DNA from: NBLH01 sp050296515
GTDB lineage: Bacteria; Bacteroidota; Bacteroidia; Bacteroidales; NBLH01
Assembly: GCA_050296515.1 (NCBI GenBank)
Contig: JBNKRJ010000012.1
Location: 1-64,000, forward strand
Reading direction: 5' to 3'
DNA length: 64,000 nucleotides
Shown: piece by piece, positions 43,705 to 53,585 of the stretch
Numbering within the stretch: the stretch's first letter is position 1
Layout: every line of letters begins with the position of its first letter
Notes under the pieces: model-generated
Databases searched by the model: none
Seen by the model: only the letters and a program-made list of their open reading frames with translations
What the model was told of the DNA's origin: nothing
Made by a program: the position numbers and the translations under genes

Positions 43705-46326
43705 CTATTTTATAAGCTCTAATGCTTTATCAATTGCCTGTTGAATACCTTCGGTATTTTTTCCTCCTGCAGTAGCATAAAAGGCCTGGCCTCCCCCACC
43801 ACCTTTAATTGCTGGAGAAATTTCTTTAATTATTTTTCCCGCATTCAACTGTTTTTCATCAACAAGGTTATCAGATATCATGATGCTAACAATGGCTTTT
43901 CCATCAATTTCAGCCCCAAGAACCAAAAACAGGTTATCTACCTCGTTCTTCAGTTGAAAAGAAATATCTTTAATACTTTGAGCAGAATCAACCTGTATCT
44001 TTTCAGCAATTACATTAAGTCCGCTAATACTCTTTTGTTTGCCCAGCAGTTCTGCTTTTACTCCTTTCGATTTCTCTTTCTGGAAAGCTTCAATCTCCTT
44101 CTTTAAATTACTGTTCTCGTCAATTACTTGTTGGACAGCTTTTACAATATCGTTCTGATTCTTAAATAGTTCCTTTAAGTTATTAAGCGTTTGGCGCTCT
44201 TGTGTCAGGAATTCTTCGGCTTTTACAGAGGTAATTGCTTCAATCCTTCTAATTCCTGCAGCAATTGCCGATTCAGATTTAATAATAAAATAACCGATTT
44301 CGCCTGTCGCCTTCACATGGGTCCCACCACATAACTCTACCGAATCTCCAAATTTAATTACACGAACAACGTCGCCATATTTTTCACCAAAAAGCATCAT
44401 AGCCCCCATTTCCTGAGCCTTCTGCATCGGAATACTTCGCTTTTCGTCAAGTGCAAGGTTGCTTCTAATCAGGCTGTTTACCAACAATTCAACCTCTGCT
44501 ATTTCATCGTCAGTCATTTTTTTAAAGTGAGCAAAGTCAAAGCGTAAATGGTTTTCATCAACCAATGAACCTTTTTGCTCAACATGCTCACCAAGCACTT
44601 TTCTCAACGCAAAATGCAATAAATGGGTGGCAGAGTGATTAGCTTCCGTCATTTTTCGTTTCTTCAAACTAACAAATGCATTAAAGAAAGCCTTTGGTTG
44701 CTGTGGCAATTTCTTAACAATGTGTACAATTTGGTTATGCTCTTTCTGAGTATCAATAATATCTATTCGCTCAGTATCATTCTCGATATACCCTTTGTCA
44801 CCAACCTGTCCACCACTTTCAGCATAAAACGGAGTCATATTAAATACCAGCTGATAAAGTTCCTTGCCTTTAGTAGTAACCTTACGGTATTTGGTAATTT
44901 TCAGTTTGGTTTCAGTATAGTCGTAACCTATGAATTCATCCACATCATCTTCCAACAGGACTTCCCAATCATCAGTTTCCATGCTTGCTGCATTACGTGA
45001 ACGGTTTTTCTGCGCCTCCATTTCCTCTTCAAATTCCAACTTACTGACCATTAAACCATTCTCTCTTAAGATAAGCTTAGTCAGGTCAAAAGGAAAACCA
45101 AAAGTATCGTAAAGTTCAAAAGCATCTTTTCCTTTTACCACTTCGTAACCACCTTCTTTCATTTTTTCAATGATTTTATCCAAAAGGCGAATACCAGTGT
45201 CAAGAGTTTTCAAAAATGCATTTTCCTCTTCCTGAATTACCTGTTCAATCAATTCTTTTTGTTTTGGAAGTTCAGGATAGGCATTTCCCATTACATCAAT
45301 AAGAACAGACAACAGTTTACACAATACAGGCTCTTCAAATTTTAAGAATGTGTAGGCATACCTTACAGCACGACGCAAAATACGACGAATCACATACCCT
45401 GCCTTATTATTCGATGGTAATTGTCCGTCAGCTATTGCAAAGGCAATGGTTCGAAGATGATCTGCCATCACACGCATTGCAATATCCTGCTGTTTATCAA
45501 CACCATACTTAAAACCAGAAAGCTTTGAAATCTCTTTTATAATTGGCTGAAAAATATCAGTATCATAATTTGATTTTTTACCCTGAACAACCATACAAAG
45601 GCGTTCAAATCCCATACCTGTGTCGACATGCTTGTGTGGTAACAATTCAAGTTTACCTCCTGCCTTTCTGTTGTATTGTATAAAAACCAGGTTCCATATT
45701 TCAATTACTAAAGGATTGTCTTTATTAACAAGCTCCCGACCAGGTACTTTTGCTATTTCGCTTTCATCCCGCAAATCAATATGAAGTTCAGAACAAGGTC
45801 CGCAAGGGCCAATTTCTCCCATTTCCCAAAAATTGTCCTTTTTATTACCATATAAAATATGATCTTCACTCAAATGCTTCAACCATAAAGATTTTGCCTC
45901 ATTGTCAGGATCTGTCCCATCTTCTTTATCACCCTCGAATACAGAAGCATACAATCGGGTTTTGTCAATTTTCAGAACCTCTGTTAAATATTCCCATGCC
46001 CAATCAATCGCCTCTTTTTTGAAATAGTCTCCAAAAGACCAGTTTCCAAGCATTTCAAACATTGTGTGATGATAAGTATCGTGCCCCACTTCCTCTAAAT
46101 CATTGTGTTTTCCAGAAACTCTAAGGCATTTTTGCGAATCGGCAATACGTTTATCTTTTATTGGAGATATTCCCAGGAAAATATCTTTAAACTGGTTCAT
46201 TCCCGCATTTGTAAACATCAGCGTTGGATCATTTTTTATCACCATAGGAGCAGAGGGAACAATTGTATGTTGTTTATCTCTAAAAAACTGTAAGAAAGAT
46301 TCCCTTAATTCGTTCGAAGTCATCAT
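43705..46326 (-). CDS. alaS: Alanyl-tRNA synthetase
   Basis: An 873-aa class II synthetase with the usual domains: catalytic core with motif 1-3 and the FTNAGMNQFK region at residues 35-45, the tRNA-recognition segment, the editing domain with HSATHLLHFAL (zinc/editing histidines) and CGGTH (Cys and His of the editing site), then a C-terminal oligomerisation domain ending in the GGGGGQAFYATAGG glycine-rich motif. All catalytic and editing residues are present, so it is the housekeeping gene. Starts at 46326 or the next codon. Confidence 0.97.
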   Translation of the reverse strand: MMTSNELRESFLQFFRDKQHTIVPSAPMVIKNDPTLMFTNAGMNQFKDIFLGISPIKDKRIADSQKCLRVSGKHNDLEEVGHDTYHHTMFEMLGNWSFGDYFKKEAIDWAWEYLTEVLKIDKTRLYASVFEGDKEDGTDPDNEAKSLWLKHLSEDHILYGNKKDNFWEMGEIGPCGPCSELHIDLRDESEIAKVPGRELVNKDNPLVIEIWNLVFIQYNRKAGGKLELLPHKHVDTGMGFERLCMVVQGKKSNYDTDIFQPIIKEISKLSGFKYGVDKQQDIAMRVMADHLRTIAFAIADGQLPSNNKAGYVIRRILRRAVRYAYTFLKFEEPVLCKLLSVLIDVMGNAYPELPKQKELIEQVIQEEENAFLKTLDTGIRLLDKIIEKMKEGGYEVVKGKDAFELYDTFGFPFDLTKLILRENGLMVSKLEFEEEMEAQKNRSRNAASMETDDWEVLLEDDVDEFIGYDYTETKLKITKYRKVTTKGKELYQLVFNMTPFYAESGGQVGDKGYIENDTERIDIIDTQKEHNQIVHIVKKLPQQPKAFFNAFVSLKKRKMTEANHSATHLLHFALRKVLGEHVEQKGSLVDENHLRFDFAHFKKMTDDEIAEVELLVNSLIRSNLALDEKRSIPMQKAQEMGAMMLFGEKYGDVVRVIKFGDSVELCGGTHVKATGEIGYFIIKSESAIAAGIRRIEAITSVKAEEFLTQERQTLNNLKELFKNQNDIVKAVQQVIDENSNLKKEIEAFQKEKSKGVKAELLGKQKSISGLNVIAEKIQVDSAQSIKDISFQLKNEVDNLFLVLGAEIDGKAIVSIMISDNLVDEKQLNAGKIIKEISPAIKGGGGGQAFYATAGGKNTEGIQQAIDKALELIK

Positions 46327-46425
46327 TTTGAATTTAGAATTTAGACATTAGAACTTAGAAATTGGATGTTTGAAATTGTACTAAACTCAAATTTTCAAAT
46401 ACACTAAGTTCTAATTTCAAATATA
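46327..46425. repeat. Heptad array, TTAGAAC flavour, upstream of alaS
   Basis: GAATTTA-GAATTTA-GACATTA-GAACTTA-GAAATTG (46330-46364) is a 7-bp array; CACTAAGTTCTAATTTC (about 46402-46418) is the inverted copy. It occupies the start-proximal part of the 575-bp gap that separates divergent alaS and the M23 peptidase gene; the rest of the gap (to 46829) is AT-rich with no feature I recognise. Confidence 0.6.
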
Positions 46426-46829
46426 CTGTTAAAAAAAGGATTCAAAATTATTGAAATTAAAGCAAAAAGACTTGTTTATTATTCAACTTTTTTATCTATG
46501 TTTGAAAAATATTTAAAAACTCACATTTCAGACTATAATTGTGTACCCATTTTAAAGCAAAACTCATTTTCTTTAAATAATTTTTTTTACTTTTCATCAA
46601 AAAGCAACTATCGCATACAATTTTTGGTCTAATAGTTGCGCTAAAACAAAAACATCTGTTGATAAAAAGTTAATATTCTTTAAAAACTTTTAACAACTGA
46701 TCAAAATTAAACCATAAACTACTGGATTTTTGACACTTGAAATTTAACAAATTTTAACGGAAGCAGTTTGGCTTAAAATTTGATTTTTACAAAAAGTATA
46801 GTTTTGTTGTCAAAAAAATTCAAAAACAC

Positions 46830-46859
46830 TTGCATAATTGATTTTATTTACTACATTTG
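46830..46859 (+). promoter_or_regulatory. Promoter of the M23 peptidase gene
   Basis: TTG at 46830-46832, a 19-bp spacer, then TACATTTG at 46852-46859: a full match to the Bacteroidota consensus, 43 bp upstream of the start. Confidence 0.7.
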
Positions 46860-46901
46860 TTGTAAAATTTTGGGGAACTTCTTTTGAAATCCCAATGAAA
46901 T

Positions 46902-47888
46902 ATGAAAAAAATGACGAAATACAAGTTTCATTTTGACCCTGAAACCCTGAGCTACCAAAAGGTGAAGGTGAGTTTTAAAGAGCAGATTTACAAAAGCTTA
47001 CCAAAATTTGCCTCAGCTACTATCCTTGGAGTTTTGTTTTTTATCGCCTTATCATTCGTTATCAAATCGCCTGTAGAAAAGCAGGAAGAAGAAAAACAAC
47101 AAGGCATTTTGTTAAGTATGGAGTACCTTAACAGAAAAATGGCTGATGCTGAAACTACTTTAAGCGAAGTTCAAAAACGTGATGACGAAATTTATCGAAA
47201 AATTTTCCAGGCAAATCCAATTCCTGAATCAGTGAGAAAAGCAGGTTTTGGTGGTGTTGACAGATACAAAAAATACGAAGGCTCTACATTTAGCTCAGAA
47301 ATAATTAGAGCGGCAAAGAAACTTGATATTTTATCAAAACAAATGGTTGTGCAATCAAAATCATTTGATGAAATAATTGAACTTGTAAAAAACAAAGAAA
47401 AAATGATGGCTTGTATACCTGCCATTCAACCAATAGCAATTAAAGATTTAACTCGATTTGGTTCAGCATACGGATACAGAATGCACCCGATTCTTGGTTA
47501 TGTAAGAAAACATAATGGAGTTGATTTGACCGCTCCAAGAGGAACAAAAATTTATGCATCAGGCGATGGTGTAGTTACAAGAGCTGACCGCGCAGGAGGA
47601 TATGGGAATTGTGTTCGAATTAATCATGGTTTTGGTTACCAAACAAGGTATGCGCACATGAACAAAATGTATGTTCGTTCCGGCCAAAAAGTGAAAAGAG
47701 GTGATATAATTGGAGAAGTTGGAAGCACTGGCTTATCTACAAGTCCACACCTTCATTATGAAGTTTTAATCAACGGGCAGTATACAGACCCTGTCAACTT
47801 CTACTACAATGATTTGTCTGAAGAAGAATATGAAAAGATGATTGAAATGTCGGCTACAGCTAACACTCACACATTTGAAGAAGATTAA
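46902..47888 (+). CDS. M23-family peptidoglycan endopeptidase, membrane-anchored
   Basis: A 328-aa single-span protein (helix at about residues 35-53) with a LytM/M23 domain: zinc ligands His204 and Asp208 (HNGVD), His252 in YAHM, and H283-L-H285. A helical region (residues 60-165) lies between anchor and catalytic domain. All metal ligands are present. It cuts peptidoglycan cross-bridges outside the membrane. In many Bacteroidota the same gene lies next to alaS. Confidence 0.93.
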   Translation: MKKMTKYKFHFDPETLSYQKVKVSFKEQIYKSLPKFASATILGVLFFIALSFVIKSPVEKQEEEKQQGILLSMEYLNRKMADAETTLSEVQKRDDEIYRKIFQANPIPESVRKAGFGGVDRYKKYEGSTFSSEIIRAAKKLDILSKQMVVQSKSFDEIIELVKNKEKMMACIPAIQPIAIKDLTRFGSAYGYRMHPILGYVRKHNGVDLTAPRGTKIYASGDGVVTRADRAGGYGNCVRINHGFGYQTRYAHMNKMYVRSGQKVKRGDIIGEVGSTGLSTSPHLHYEVLINGQYTDPVNFYYNDLSEEEYEKMIEMSATANTHTFEED

Positions 47889-47909
47889 TCAGTAAAAATT
47901 TAGAATATC

Positions 47910-47952
47910 AAAAAATGGTTAAATTGTTTTTTAAATAATTTAACCATTTTTT
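47910..47952 (+). terminator. Strong terminator of the M23 gene
   Basis: Perfect 16-bp stem AAAAAATGGTTAAATT (47910-47925) and AATTTAACCATTTTTT (47937-47952), loop 11 nt, ending in a T-run. It lies 21 bp after the M23 stop. Confidence 0.85.
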
Positions 47953-47978
47953 TGTTGTAAAATCGATACTATCAACAG

Positions 47979-48842
47979 TTGGTTAAAATGCAAAAAATTA
48001 TTTCACTTATATCAATCACTGCCCTTTTTATTGCTGCATGTGGGGCATCCACAAATTCAAACAATAAAAATTATTCCACACCAAAAGACTCTTCCTTTGT
48101 TGAAAATAAAAAAGATACGATCATTCAGGTAAAAAAAGACTCTGTTAAACCAGACTCTGCTTTTAAAAGACTGCAACTAAAGAACAATCATCCTCAAATT
48201 GCTTACAAAGAGAAAGAAACCTATGTAAAACAATTGATTACAGATAATGGAATTGATTATGCATCAATGGAAGTTTTTTTCAGAACCATTAAAAAAGAGC
48301 AGATTTTAGAGGTATGGGCAAAAGACAGGGTAAAAACGGATAAGTTTAAGTTAATCAAAACTTATAATCTTTGTGTCAATGACAATCCGGATACTTTGCG
48401 TGGAGTTGATTTACTTGTTCCTGAAAGCTTCTATTATATCAAATATTTTCATCCGGCAGATCCTTATTTTGTAAGGATGGAGATTAATTTCCCTAACGAA
48501 TCTGACAAAAAAAGAGGTAGATCAGGTGGAGATATTGCCATCCATGGTGGATGTTATTCAACATACTGTTCACCATTTACAGATGATGATATTAAAGAAA
48601 TTTATATTTTCGCAGTCGAAGCAAAATCAAAGGGTCAAAAGGAAATTCCGGTTCACAACTTCCCATTTAGGATGACAGATGAAAATACAGAAAAATACAG
48701 AAAAGACCCTCGGTACGCAAATAACAAGAAAGTACTATTTAACAGAGATAATATGAAATATGGTTTTCAGTATTTTGAAAAAAATAAGCAACTGTTTGAG
48801 TTTACAGTTGATCCAAAAGGAAAATATATTTATCTGAATTAA
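47979..48842 (+). CDS. L,D-transpeptidase-like lipoprotein
   Basis: A 287-aa lipoprotein (lipobox LFIAAC) with a YkuD-type catalytic patch: GDIAIHGGCYSTYC, with His189 and the likely nucleophile Cys197; the usual S-x-G-C reads STYC, so the Gly before the Cys is replaced. Another cysteine, Cys192, is close by. The fold may crosslink or release peptidoglycan stem peptides or attach proteins. Probably co-transcribed with the propeller gene 11 bp downstream. Confidence 0.8.
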   Translation: MVKMQKIISLISITALFIAACGASTNSNNKNYSTPKDSSFVENKKDTIIQVKKDSVKPDSAFKRLQLKNNHPQIAYKEKETYVKQLITDNGIDYASMEVFFRTIKKEQILEVWAKDRVKTDKFKLIKTYNLCVNDNPDTLRGVDLLVPESFYYIKYFHPADPYFVRMEINFPNESDKKRGRSGGDIAIHGGCYSTYCSPFTDDDIKEIYIFAVEAKSKGQKEIPVHNFPFRMTDENTEKYRKDPRYANNKKVLFNRDNMKYGFQYFEKNKQLFEFTVDPKGKYIYLN

Positions 48843-48853
48843 TTAAGAAAATT

Positions 48854-50560
48854 ATGCATATGCACCTTAAAACAAATTATTCTTTCACGATTTTTAGTGC
48901 GATAGCTTTTATAGTGCTATCATTTGGTATATATTCCTGTAGCTCAAGTGCATCAGCCAAAGAATTTGAAAAAGTAAAAAACTCATCTTCTATTAAAATG
49001 CTAAGTCAGTTTATTCAGACATATCCTGATGCAGACCAAGCAGATGAAGCAGAAAAAATTAGAAATCAGTTATTTTTTGATAGCATTTCTAAGATAAATA
49101 CGGTAGAAACTTATGAAGAATTTATTAAGAACTATCCTGATGCTAAGCAAGTTGTAACGGCAAAACAAAAAATTGAAGAGCTAAAAGGTTTAAGAGCTGT
49201 TGTTAGTACTTTCAGAGGGAATAGCGAAAGAAATTATTACGGTAATAAATGCCCTTCCAGGCTTGATGAAATCTGGACAACAAACATGGGTGCAGGTAAA
49301 AGTTTTGCTTACGGCAAAATGTACGTTTGGACTGGTGCAGGGTGGACTGGTCAACCATTAATTGTTACCGAAGATACAAAAACATATATCATTCAAGGGT
49401 GCTTTGATTACCACTTAAAAAAGATTGATGCAAGCAATGGTAAATTGATTTGGAAATACAGGTTTGACGATATCATTAAAGGAACCGGCACTATTTATAT
49501 CAACCCAAAAGCTGAAAATAAAGATGAGCAGGTATTGATTATGCAGGGAAGTCGTCGTGGAGAAGGAATAAGCACCAAATCAGGAGTTGTTCCCAGCTTT
49601 AGAGCTGTTTCATATTATTCTGGAAAAGAGTTGTGGCGCCTGAACAGTAAAAAAACCCCATGCTATAGTCGTGATGTTGATGCTTCTGCTGCTATTTTGG
49701 GTGACACAGCTTATATTGGGCTTGAAAATGGCATTTTTACAGTGTTTGACCCCAATCCGATCAATGCTGAACAAAGGGACGGCATTCTTCAACCCAAATT
49801 ATACCAGGAAACAAATTTATGGAACGATGCAGACATTAAGGCTCATGGAGGAAACCTGGTAGCTGAATCATCCCCAACTATCTTTAACGGACGAGTTTAC
49901 ATTGTATCGGGCTCTGGCCATGTTTATGGCTACAATCTAGCAACAAAAAAAGTTGATTGGGATTTTTACATTGGCTGTGATATGGATGGCTCTGCCCCTG
50001 TCACTGACGATAGCTGTTTGATGGTTTCTGTTGAAAAAGAATACATTAAGGGACATGGAGGTGTTTTTAAATTAGATCCATCAAAGCCAGAAAAAGAAGC
50101 AGCAGAATGGTACTTTCCTGTAGGAACCAAAAAATTTGCATTTTGGGATGGTGGTATTATTGGTTCCGCAGCAATTAACGATAAATACATTGAAGAATCA
50201 GACACGCACATAGCAGCATTCCTTGCGATTGATGGATACCTGTATGTAGTTGATCATAAAAATATTACTAAAGAGAAAGTGCTAGGCCCTGATGGCATAA
50301 CAAAATATCCAACTCCGAAATTACTCTTTAAGCAATATGTGGGAGGCTCAATATCTTCACCTATAATTGTAGGAAACAAAATTGTTGCCTGTACCTACGA
50401 AGGAATTTATTTATTTGAATACGATAAAAACATGAATTTCAAACTGTTAGACCATAAAAAAGGCATTTCGTTTGAAGCCTCACCAGTTTGTTGGGATAAC
50501 AGGATTTATGTAGTTTCGAATACTACAGGATTAATGTATTGTTTTGGAGAAAAACAATAA
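48854..50560 (+). CDS. PQQ-type beta-propeller lipoprotein (copy A)
   Basis: A 568-aa lipoprotein (FGIYSC). Residues 30-115 hold two helical repeats with the F-I-x-x-Y-P-D-A motif (FIQTYPDADQADEAEKI, FIKNYPDAKQVVTAKQKIEEL), like tetratricopeptide units in outer-membrane lipoproteins. The rest (about 120-568) is an eight-bladed propeller of the PQQ type, with each blade carrying the W-x-G-type closing strand (e.g. GKLIWKYRFDD). The paralogue on the minus strand at 53586-55034 has the same propeller but no repeats. Such propellers are scaffolds or sugar/alcohol sensors; no quinone ligand is implied. Confidence 0.8.
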   Translation: MHMHLKTNYSFTIFSAIAFIVLSFGIYSCSSSASAKEFEKVKNSSSIKMLSQFIQTYPDADQADEAEKIRNQLFFDSISKINTVETYEEFIKNYPDAKQVVTAKQKIEELKGLRAVVSTFRGNSERNYYGNKCPSRLDEIWTTNMGAGKSFAYGKMYVWTGAGWTGQPLIVTEDTKTYIIQGCFDYHLKKIDASNGKLIWKYRFDDIIKGTGTIYINPKAENKDEQVLIMQGSRRGEGISTKSGVVPSFRAVSYYSGKELWRLNSKKTPCYSRDVDASAAILGDTAYIGLENGIFTVFDPNPINAEQRDGILQPKLYQETNLWNDADIKAHGGNLVAESSPTIFNGRVYIVSGSGHVYGYNLATKKVDWDFYIGCDMDGSAPVTDDSCLMVSVEKEYIKGHGGVFKLDPSKPEKEAAEWYFPVGTKKFAFWDGGIIGSAAINDKYIEESDTHIAAFLAIDGYLYVVDHKNITKEKVLGPDGITKYPTPKLLFKQYVGGSISSPIIVGNKIVACTYEGIYLFEYDKNMNFKLLDHKKGISFEASPVCWDNRIYVVSNTTGLMYCFGEKQ

Positions 50561-50670
50561 ACTTTATATTCTAAATTGAATTAAAAATTAATATTTTGCT
50601 GTAGTTAGGGCCTATGGAAGACGCCAGAAAATAAGTTTCTAGAAACCAGCAACAAGTAATAAGAAAACAT

Positions 50671-51879
50671 ATGAAAAAATTAAATCTTTTGGTAATCATT
50701 AGTTTCATCCTTTCCCTTTCATGGATGGCTTGTAATTCAGACTCGGCTGATAATAACTCGAACGAAACACCAGAAATTGATTCTCTAAAACAAGACAGTA
50801 TTAACAAAGCCAGCTTTATGGCTAAGTATAAAAGGCACTTTAATGATGTTGCCCGTTTTATGGCAGGTTTACCACAAACAGAGGGAAGCCGCCTTGCAAA
50901 ATTTGATACTATACCTGAAACAATTGAGTATCATAAATCTAACCAAAAGTTTTTTTCAGGTCTACAAGAAAGCTTGTTGAGCAAAATGGAAACCTTTTCA
51001 AATTCTGAGTTAAAGGATATCAGGAAAGAAGGAATGACTGTTTTTTATCCATTCAGCGGTCCTGATTTTATCAACGTAGATGCATTCTTTCCCGAAGCAA
51101 CTACTACTGTGATGTTTGGTTTGGAACCAGTTGGATACATTCCTCATATGTCAGAAGATATCACTAACGAAGAATTGCATAATATTTATAAAACTTTTAG
51201 AAGATCAATTGACTCTCTTGCATATTTAAACTATTTCATGACCTTTGAAATGAACAGAGATTTGCGTACAGTAGCTCAGTTAGACGGCAATTTATCGATT
51301 ATTTCGCTTTTTATGGCACAAAGAGGCTACCAGATATTAAACGTAAAAAAAGTGACAATCGATGCCAATGGAGCTATTGTTGATTCAATTCCTGGTAAAG
51401 TAGACAATGACGACCCAACAGATACCTATATTTCAGGAGGAATGATTGAATACATGAAACCTGATGAATACAAAGTGCGAAAATTATACTACTTCTCACA
51501 TGATGTTAGTGATGAAAAAATTGCAAAAACTCCTGAAATGTTGAAGTTCTTTAAGTCATTGGATATTGATGTTGCATTCTTTAAAGCAGCATCCTATTTA
51601 TGCTCATGGTTGAACACCATTAGGGAATTTACTTTGGGAAATGCTAAAAGCGTAGTTCAGGATGATTCAGGAATCTATTTAAAATATCTCAACGATGAAA
51701 AATGGGACAAAAAATTCTATGGTAAATATCAAAGAACACGAAAGGTTTTTAAATCTAACTTCCAACCAGATTTAAAAGCCATTTATGATAAAGACACCAG
51801 CATAAAGCCATTGGATTTTAAATTTGGTTATGGCTCTATGATTAAACAGGATAATATTATGGTAGCGAGAAAAAAGTAG
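50671..51879 (+). CDS. Uncharacterised FSGPDF lipoprotein (copy A)
   Basis: A 402-aa lipoprotein (LSWMAC). Conserved between the two copies: ARF at the start (HFNDVARFMAG), FYPFSGPDFI with a following FFP, a dyad of GLE, and a KLYYFSHD-type strand; LxFAxRK-like end. I do not recognise a fold. It is 111 bp downstream of PQQ copy A and always paired with it, so the two products probably bind each other or act in one pathway. Confidence 0.75.
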   Translation: MKKLNLLVIISFILSLSWMACNSDSADNNSNETPEIDSLKQDSINKASFMAKYKRHFNDVARFMAGLPQTEGSRLAKFDTIPETIEYHKSNQKFFSGLQESLLSKMETFSNSELKDIRKEGMTVFYPFSGPDFINVDAFFPEATTTVMFGLEPVGYIPHMSEDITNEELHNIYKTFRRSIDSLAYLNYFMTFEMNRDLRTVAQLDGNLSIISLFMAQRGYQILNVKKVTIDANGAIVDSIPGKVDNDDPTDTYISGGMIEYMKPDEYKVRKLYYFSHDVSDEKIAKTPEMLKFFKSLDIDVAFFKAASYLCSWLNTIREFTLGNAKSVVQDDSGIYLKYLNDEKWDKKFYGKYQRTRKVFKSNFQPDLKAIYDKDTSIKPLDFKFGYGSMIKQDNIMVARKK

Positions 51880-51930
51880 TCACAGGTAATTGGTCACTTG
51901 TAAGAAAATGAATGACCAATGATTAATGAC
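51879..51930. repeat. Heptad array, TAATGAC flavour, inverted
   Basis: GTCACAGGTAATTGGTCACTT (51879-51899) is the imperfect reverse complement of AATGACCAATGATTAATGAC (51911-51930), 7-bp period on the right arm. Starts within the stop codon of the FSGPDF gene and could be its terminator. Confidence 0.55.
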
Positions 51931-51994
51931 AAACAAAAGCTAAGAGCATGGAGCCCTAAGGTTTTTAGAATAATCAAGTTTACAAGAAAGAAAC

Positions 51995-53338
51995 ATGTCC
52001 ACAGAAGTCGAAAGCAAACGAAAAATTGGAATTTATACTGCCACAGCTATTGTTGCAGCTAATATGATTGGAACCGGAGTTTTTACCAGTTTAGGATTCC
52101 AGGTTTTTGGTATTCAAACCGGATTTTCTATTGTTGCTTTGTGGTTAATTGGTGGGTTAGCAGCACTTTCAGGAGCATTATCCTATGGTGAATTAAGTGC
52201 TGCAATGCCTCGTTCTGGTGGCGAGTATCATTTACTTTCAAAAATCTACCATCCTTCTCTGGGATTTTTATCTGGATGGATTTCAGTAGCTGTAGGCTTT
52301 TCTGCTCCAATTGCTGCTGCTTCAATGGCCATGGGAAAATATCTTTCTCAAGTACTTGTTGATACACAGGTCATTTCAATGGATCATTTGCTTTTTACAA
52401 AAATACTGACTGCAATAATTGGAGTAACCTTTGTTTCCATAGTCCATTTTTTCAATGTAAAGTTTGTAAGTAAGTTTCAAATTTTCTTTACTGCCCTTAA
52501 AATTACGTTAATTGTATTACTTGTTCTTTTTGGTTTTACATTGGCCACCGGACAAGATATTTCATTTTTATCTGCTGCTGGTGATTTAAAAACAATCTTT
52601 AGTGCTCCGTTTGCCATTTCACTTGTATTTGTAATGTACTCATATTCAGGATGGAATGCAGCAATTTATATTGCCAGTGACATAAAAAAGCCAGGAAAAT
52701 ATTTGCCTTTATCATTAATTTTAGGGACACTGATTGTTGTAGCCCTATATGTGCCAATTAACGCAGCCTTTATGTACTCTGCACCAATTTCTGAAATGAA
52801 AGGACAAGAAGATGTTGGTTATATTGCGGCGAATTACATTTTTGGCGAAACCGGGGGAGTAATAATGGGAGCACTTATTTCAATAGGTTTGATTTCGGCC
52901 ATTAGTTCAATGATCTGGGCTGGGCCAAGAGTAACGCAGGTTATGGGTGAAGATGTAAGAATTCTGAGATTTCTTTCTGTAAAAAATAAAAATGAGGTTC
53001 CCTATATTTCATTGATTTTACAGTATATTGTCGTAGTTGCTTTAATCCTGACCTCATCATTTGGTGCAATTATTAAATACATTGGCTTCTTGTTGTCACT
53101 TTCATCATTCTTGACTGTATTGGGAGTATTTGTTTTACGCTTTACGAAGTCAGAAATGGAGCGTCCTTACAAAACATGGGGATATCCATTTACTCCAATT
53201 ATTTTCCTTGCAGTAACAGGTTGGATGATGTTTTACGTAGTAAAAGAAGAACCAACAATTACAATTGCAGGAGCGCTAACAATTGTAGCTGGTTTAATTC
53301 TTTATTTCATTAACAAGCTGGTAGAGAAAAGAAATTAG
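51995..53338 (+). CDS. APC-family amino acid permease
   Basis: A 447-aa 12-helix APC-superfamily transporter. Landmarks are the first helix with GTGVFTSLGFQV, PRSGGEYHLLSKIYHPSLGFLSGW in the third, and GWNAAIYIASDIKKP in the seventh. Likely amino acid uptake or exchange. It is flanked on both sides by PQQ/FSGPDF gene pairs. Its substrate is not evident. Confidence 0.9.
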   Translation: MSTEVESKRKIGIYTATAIVAANMIGTGVFTSLGFQVFGIQTGFSIVALWLIGGLAALSGALSYGELSAAMPRSGGEYHLLSKIYHPSLGFLSGWISVAVGFSAPIAAASMAMGKYLSQVLVDTQVISMDHLLFTKILTAIIGVTFVSIVHFFNVKFVSKFQIFFTALKITLIVLLVLFGFTLATGQDISFLSAAGDLKTIFSAPFAISLVFVMYSYSGWNAAIYIASDIKKPGKYLPLSLILGTLIVVALYVPINAAFMYSAPISEMKGQEDVGYIAANYIFGETGGVIMGALISIGLISAISSMIWAGPRVTQVMGEDVRILRFLSVKNKNEVPYISLILQYIVVVALILTSSFGAIIKYIGFLLSLSSFLTVLGVFVLRFTKSEMERPYKTWGYPFTPIIFLAVTGWMMFYVVKEEPTITIAGALTIVAGLILYFINKLVEKRN

Positions 53339-53583
53339 AAATTGGAACTTAGAACTTCTTACTTGTTTTCTTTAATTTGGCTCTGGTTTAATTTTGTAAT
53401 GACTTATTAGGATAAAATCCTTGAAATGAGATATAAGACATTAGTCAATGTCATTCGACTATTAATGACTAATGTCTAATGACAAATGACCTTAGTATTA
53501 AGCTGTTAGAATCTATATAAATAAATCATTACTATTTGGAACCATAGCTTTTAATTTCTAAGTTCTAATACAACAATTTCTGT
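53331..53583. repeat. Nested heptad arrays between convergent genes
   Basis: An outer TTAGAAC-type pair (GAAATTAGAAATTGGAACTT at 53331-53350 and TTTCTAAGTTCTAATAC at about 53555-53572) encloses a TAATGAC-type inverted array, 53437-53491, which contains the perfect arms GACATTAGTC (53437-53446) and GACTAATGTC (53467-53476). It fills the 247-bp gap between the APC permease and PQQ copy B, two convergent genes. Confidence 0.6.
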
Positions 53584-53585
53584 AT

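Noticed and set aside
44623..45000. 125-aa ORF opposite alaS
   Set aside because: Shadow of a highly conserved gene.
29155..53583. CRISPR array from the short repeats
   Set aside because: The repeats are 7-bp and degenerate, with no spacers and no cas genes.
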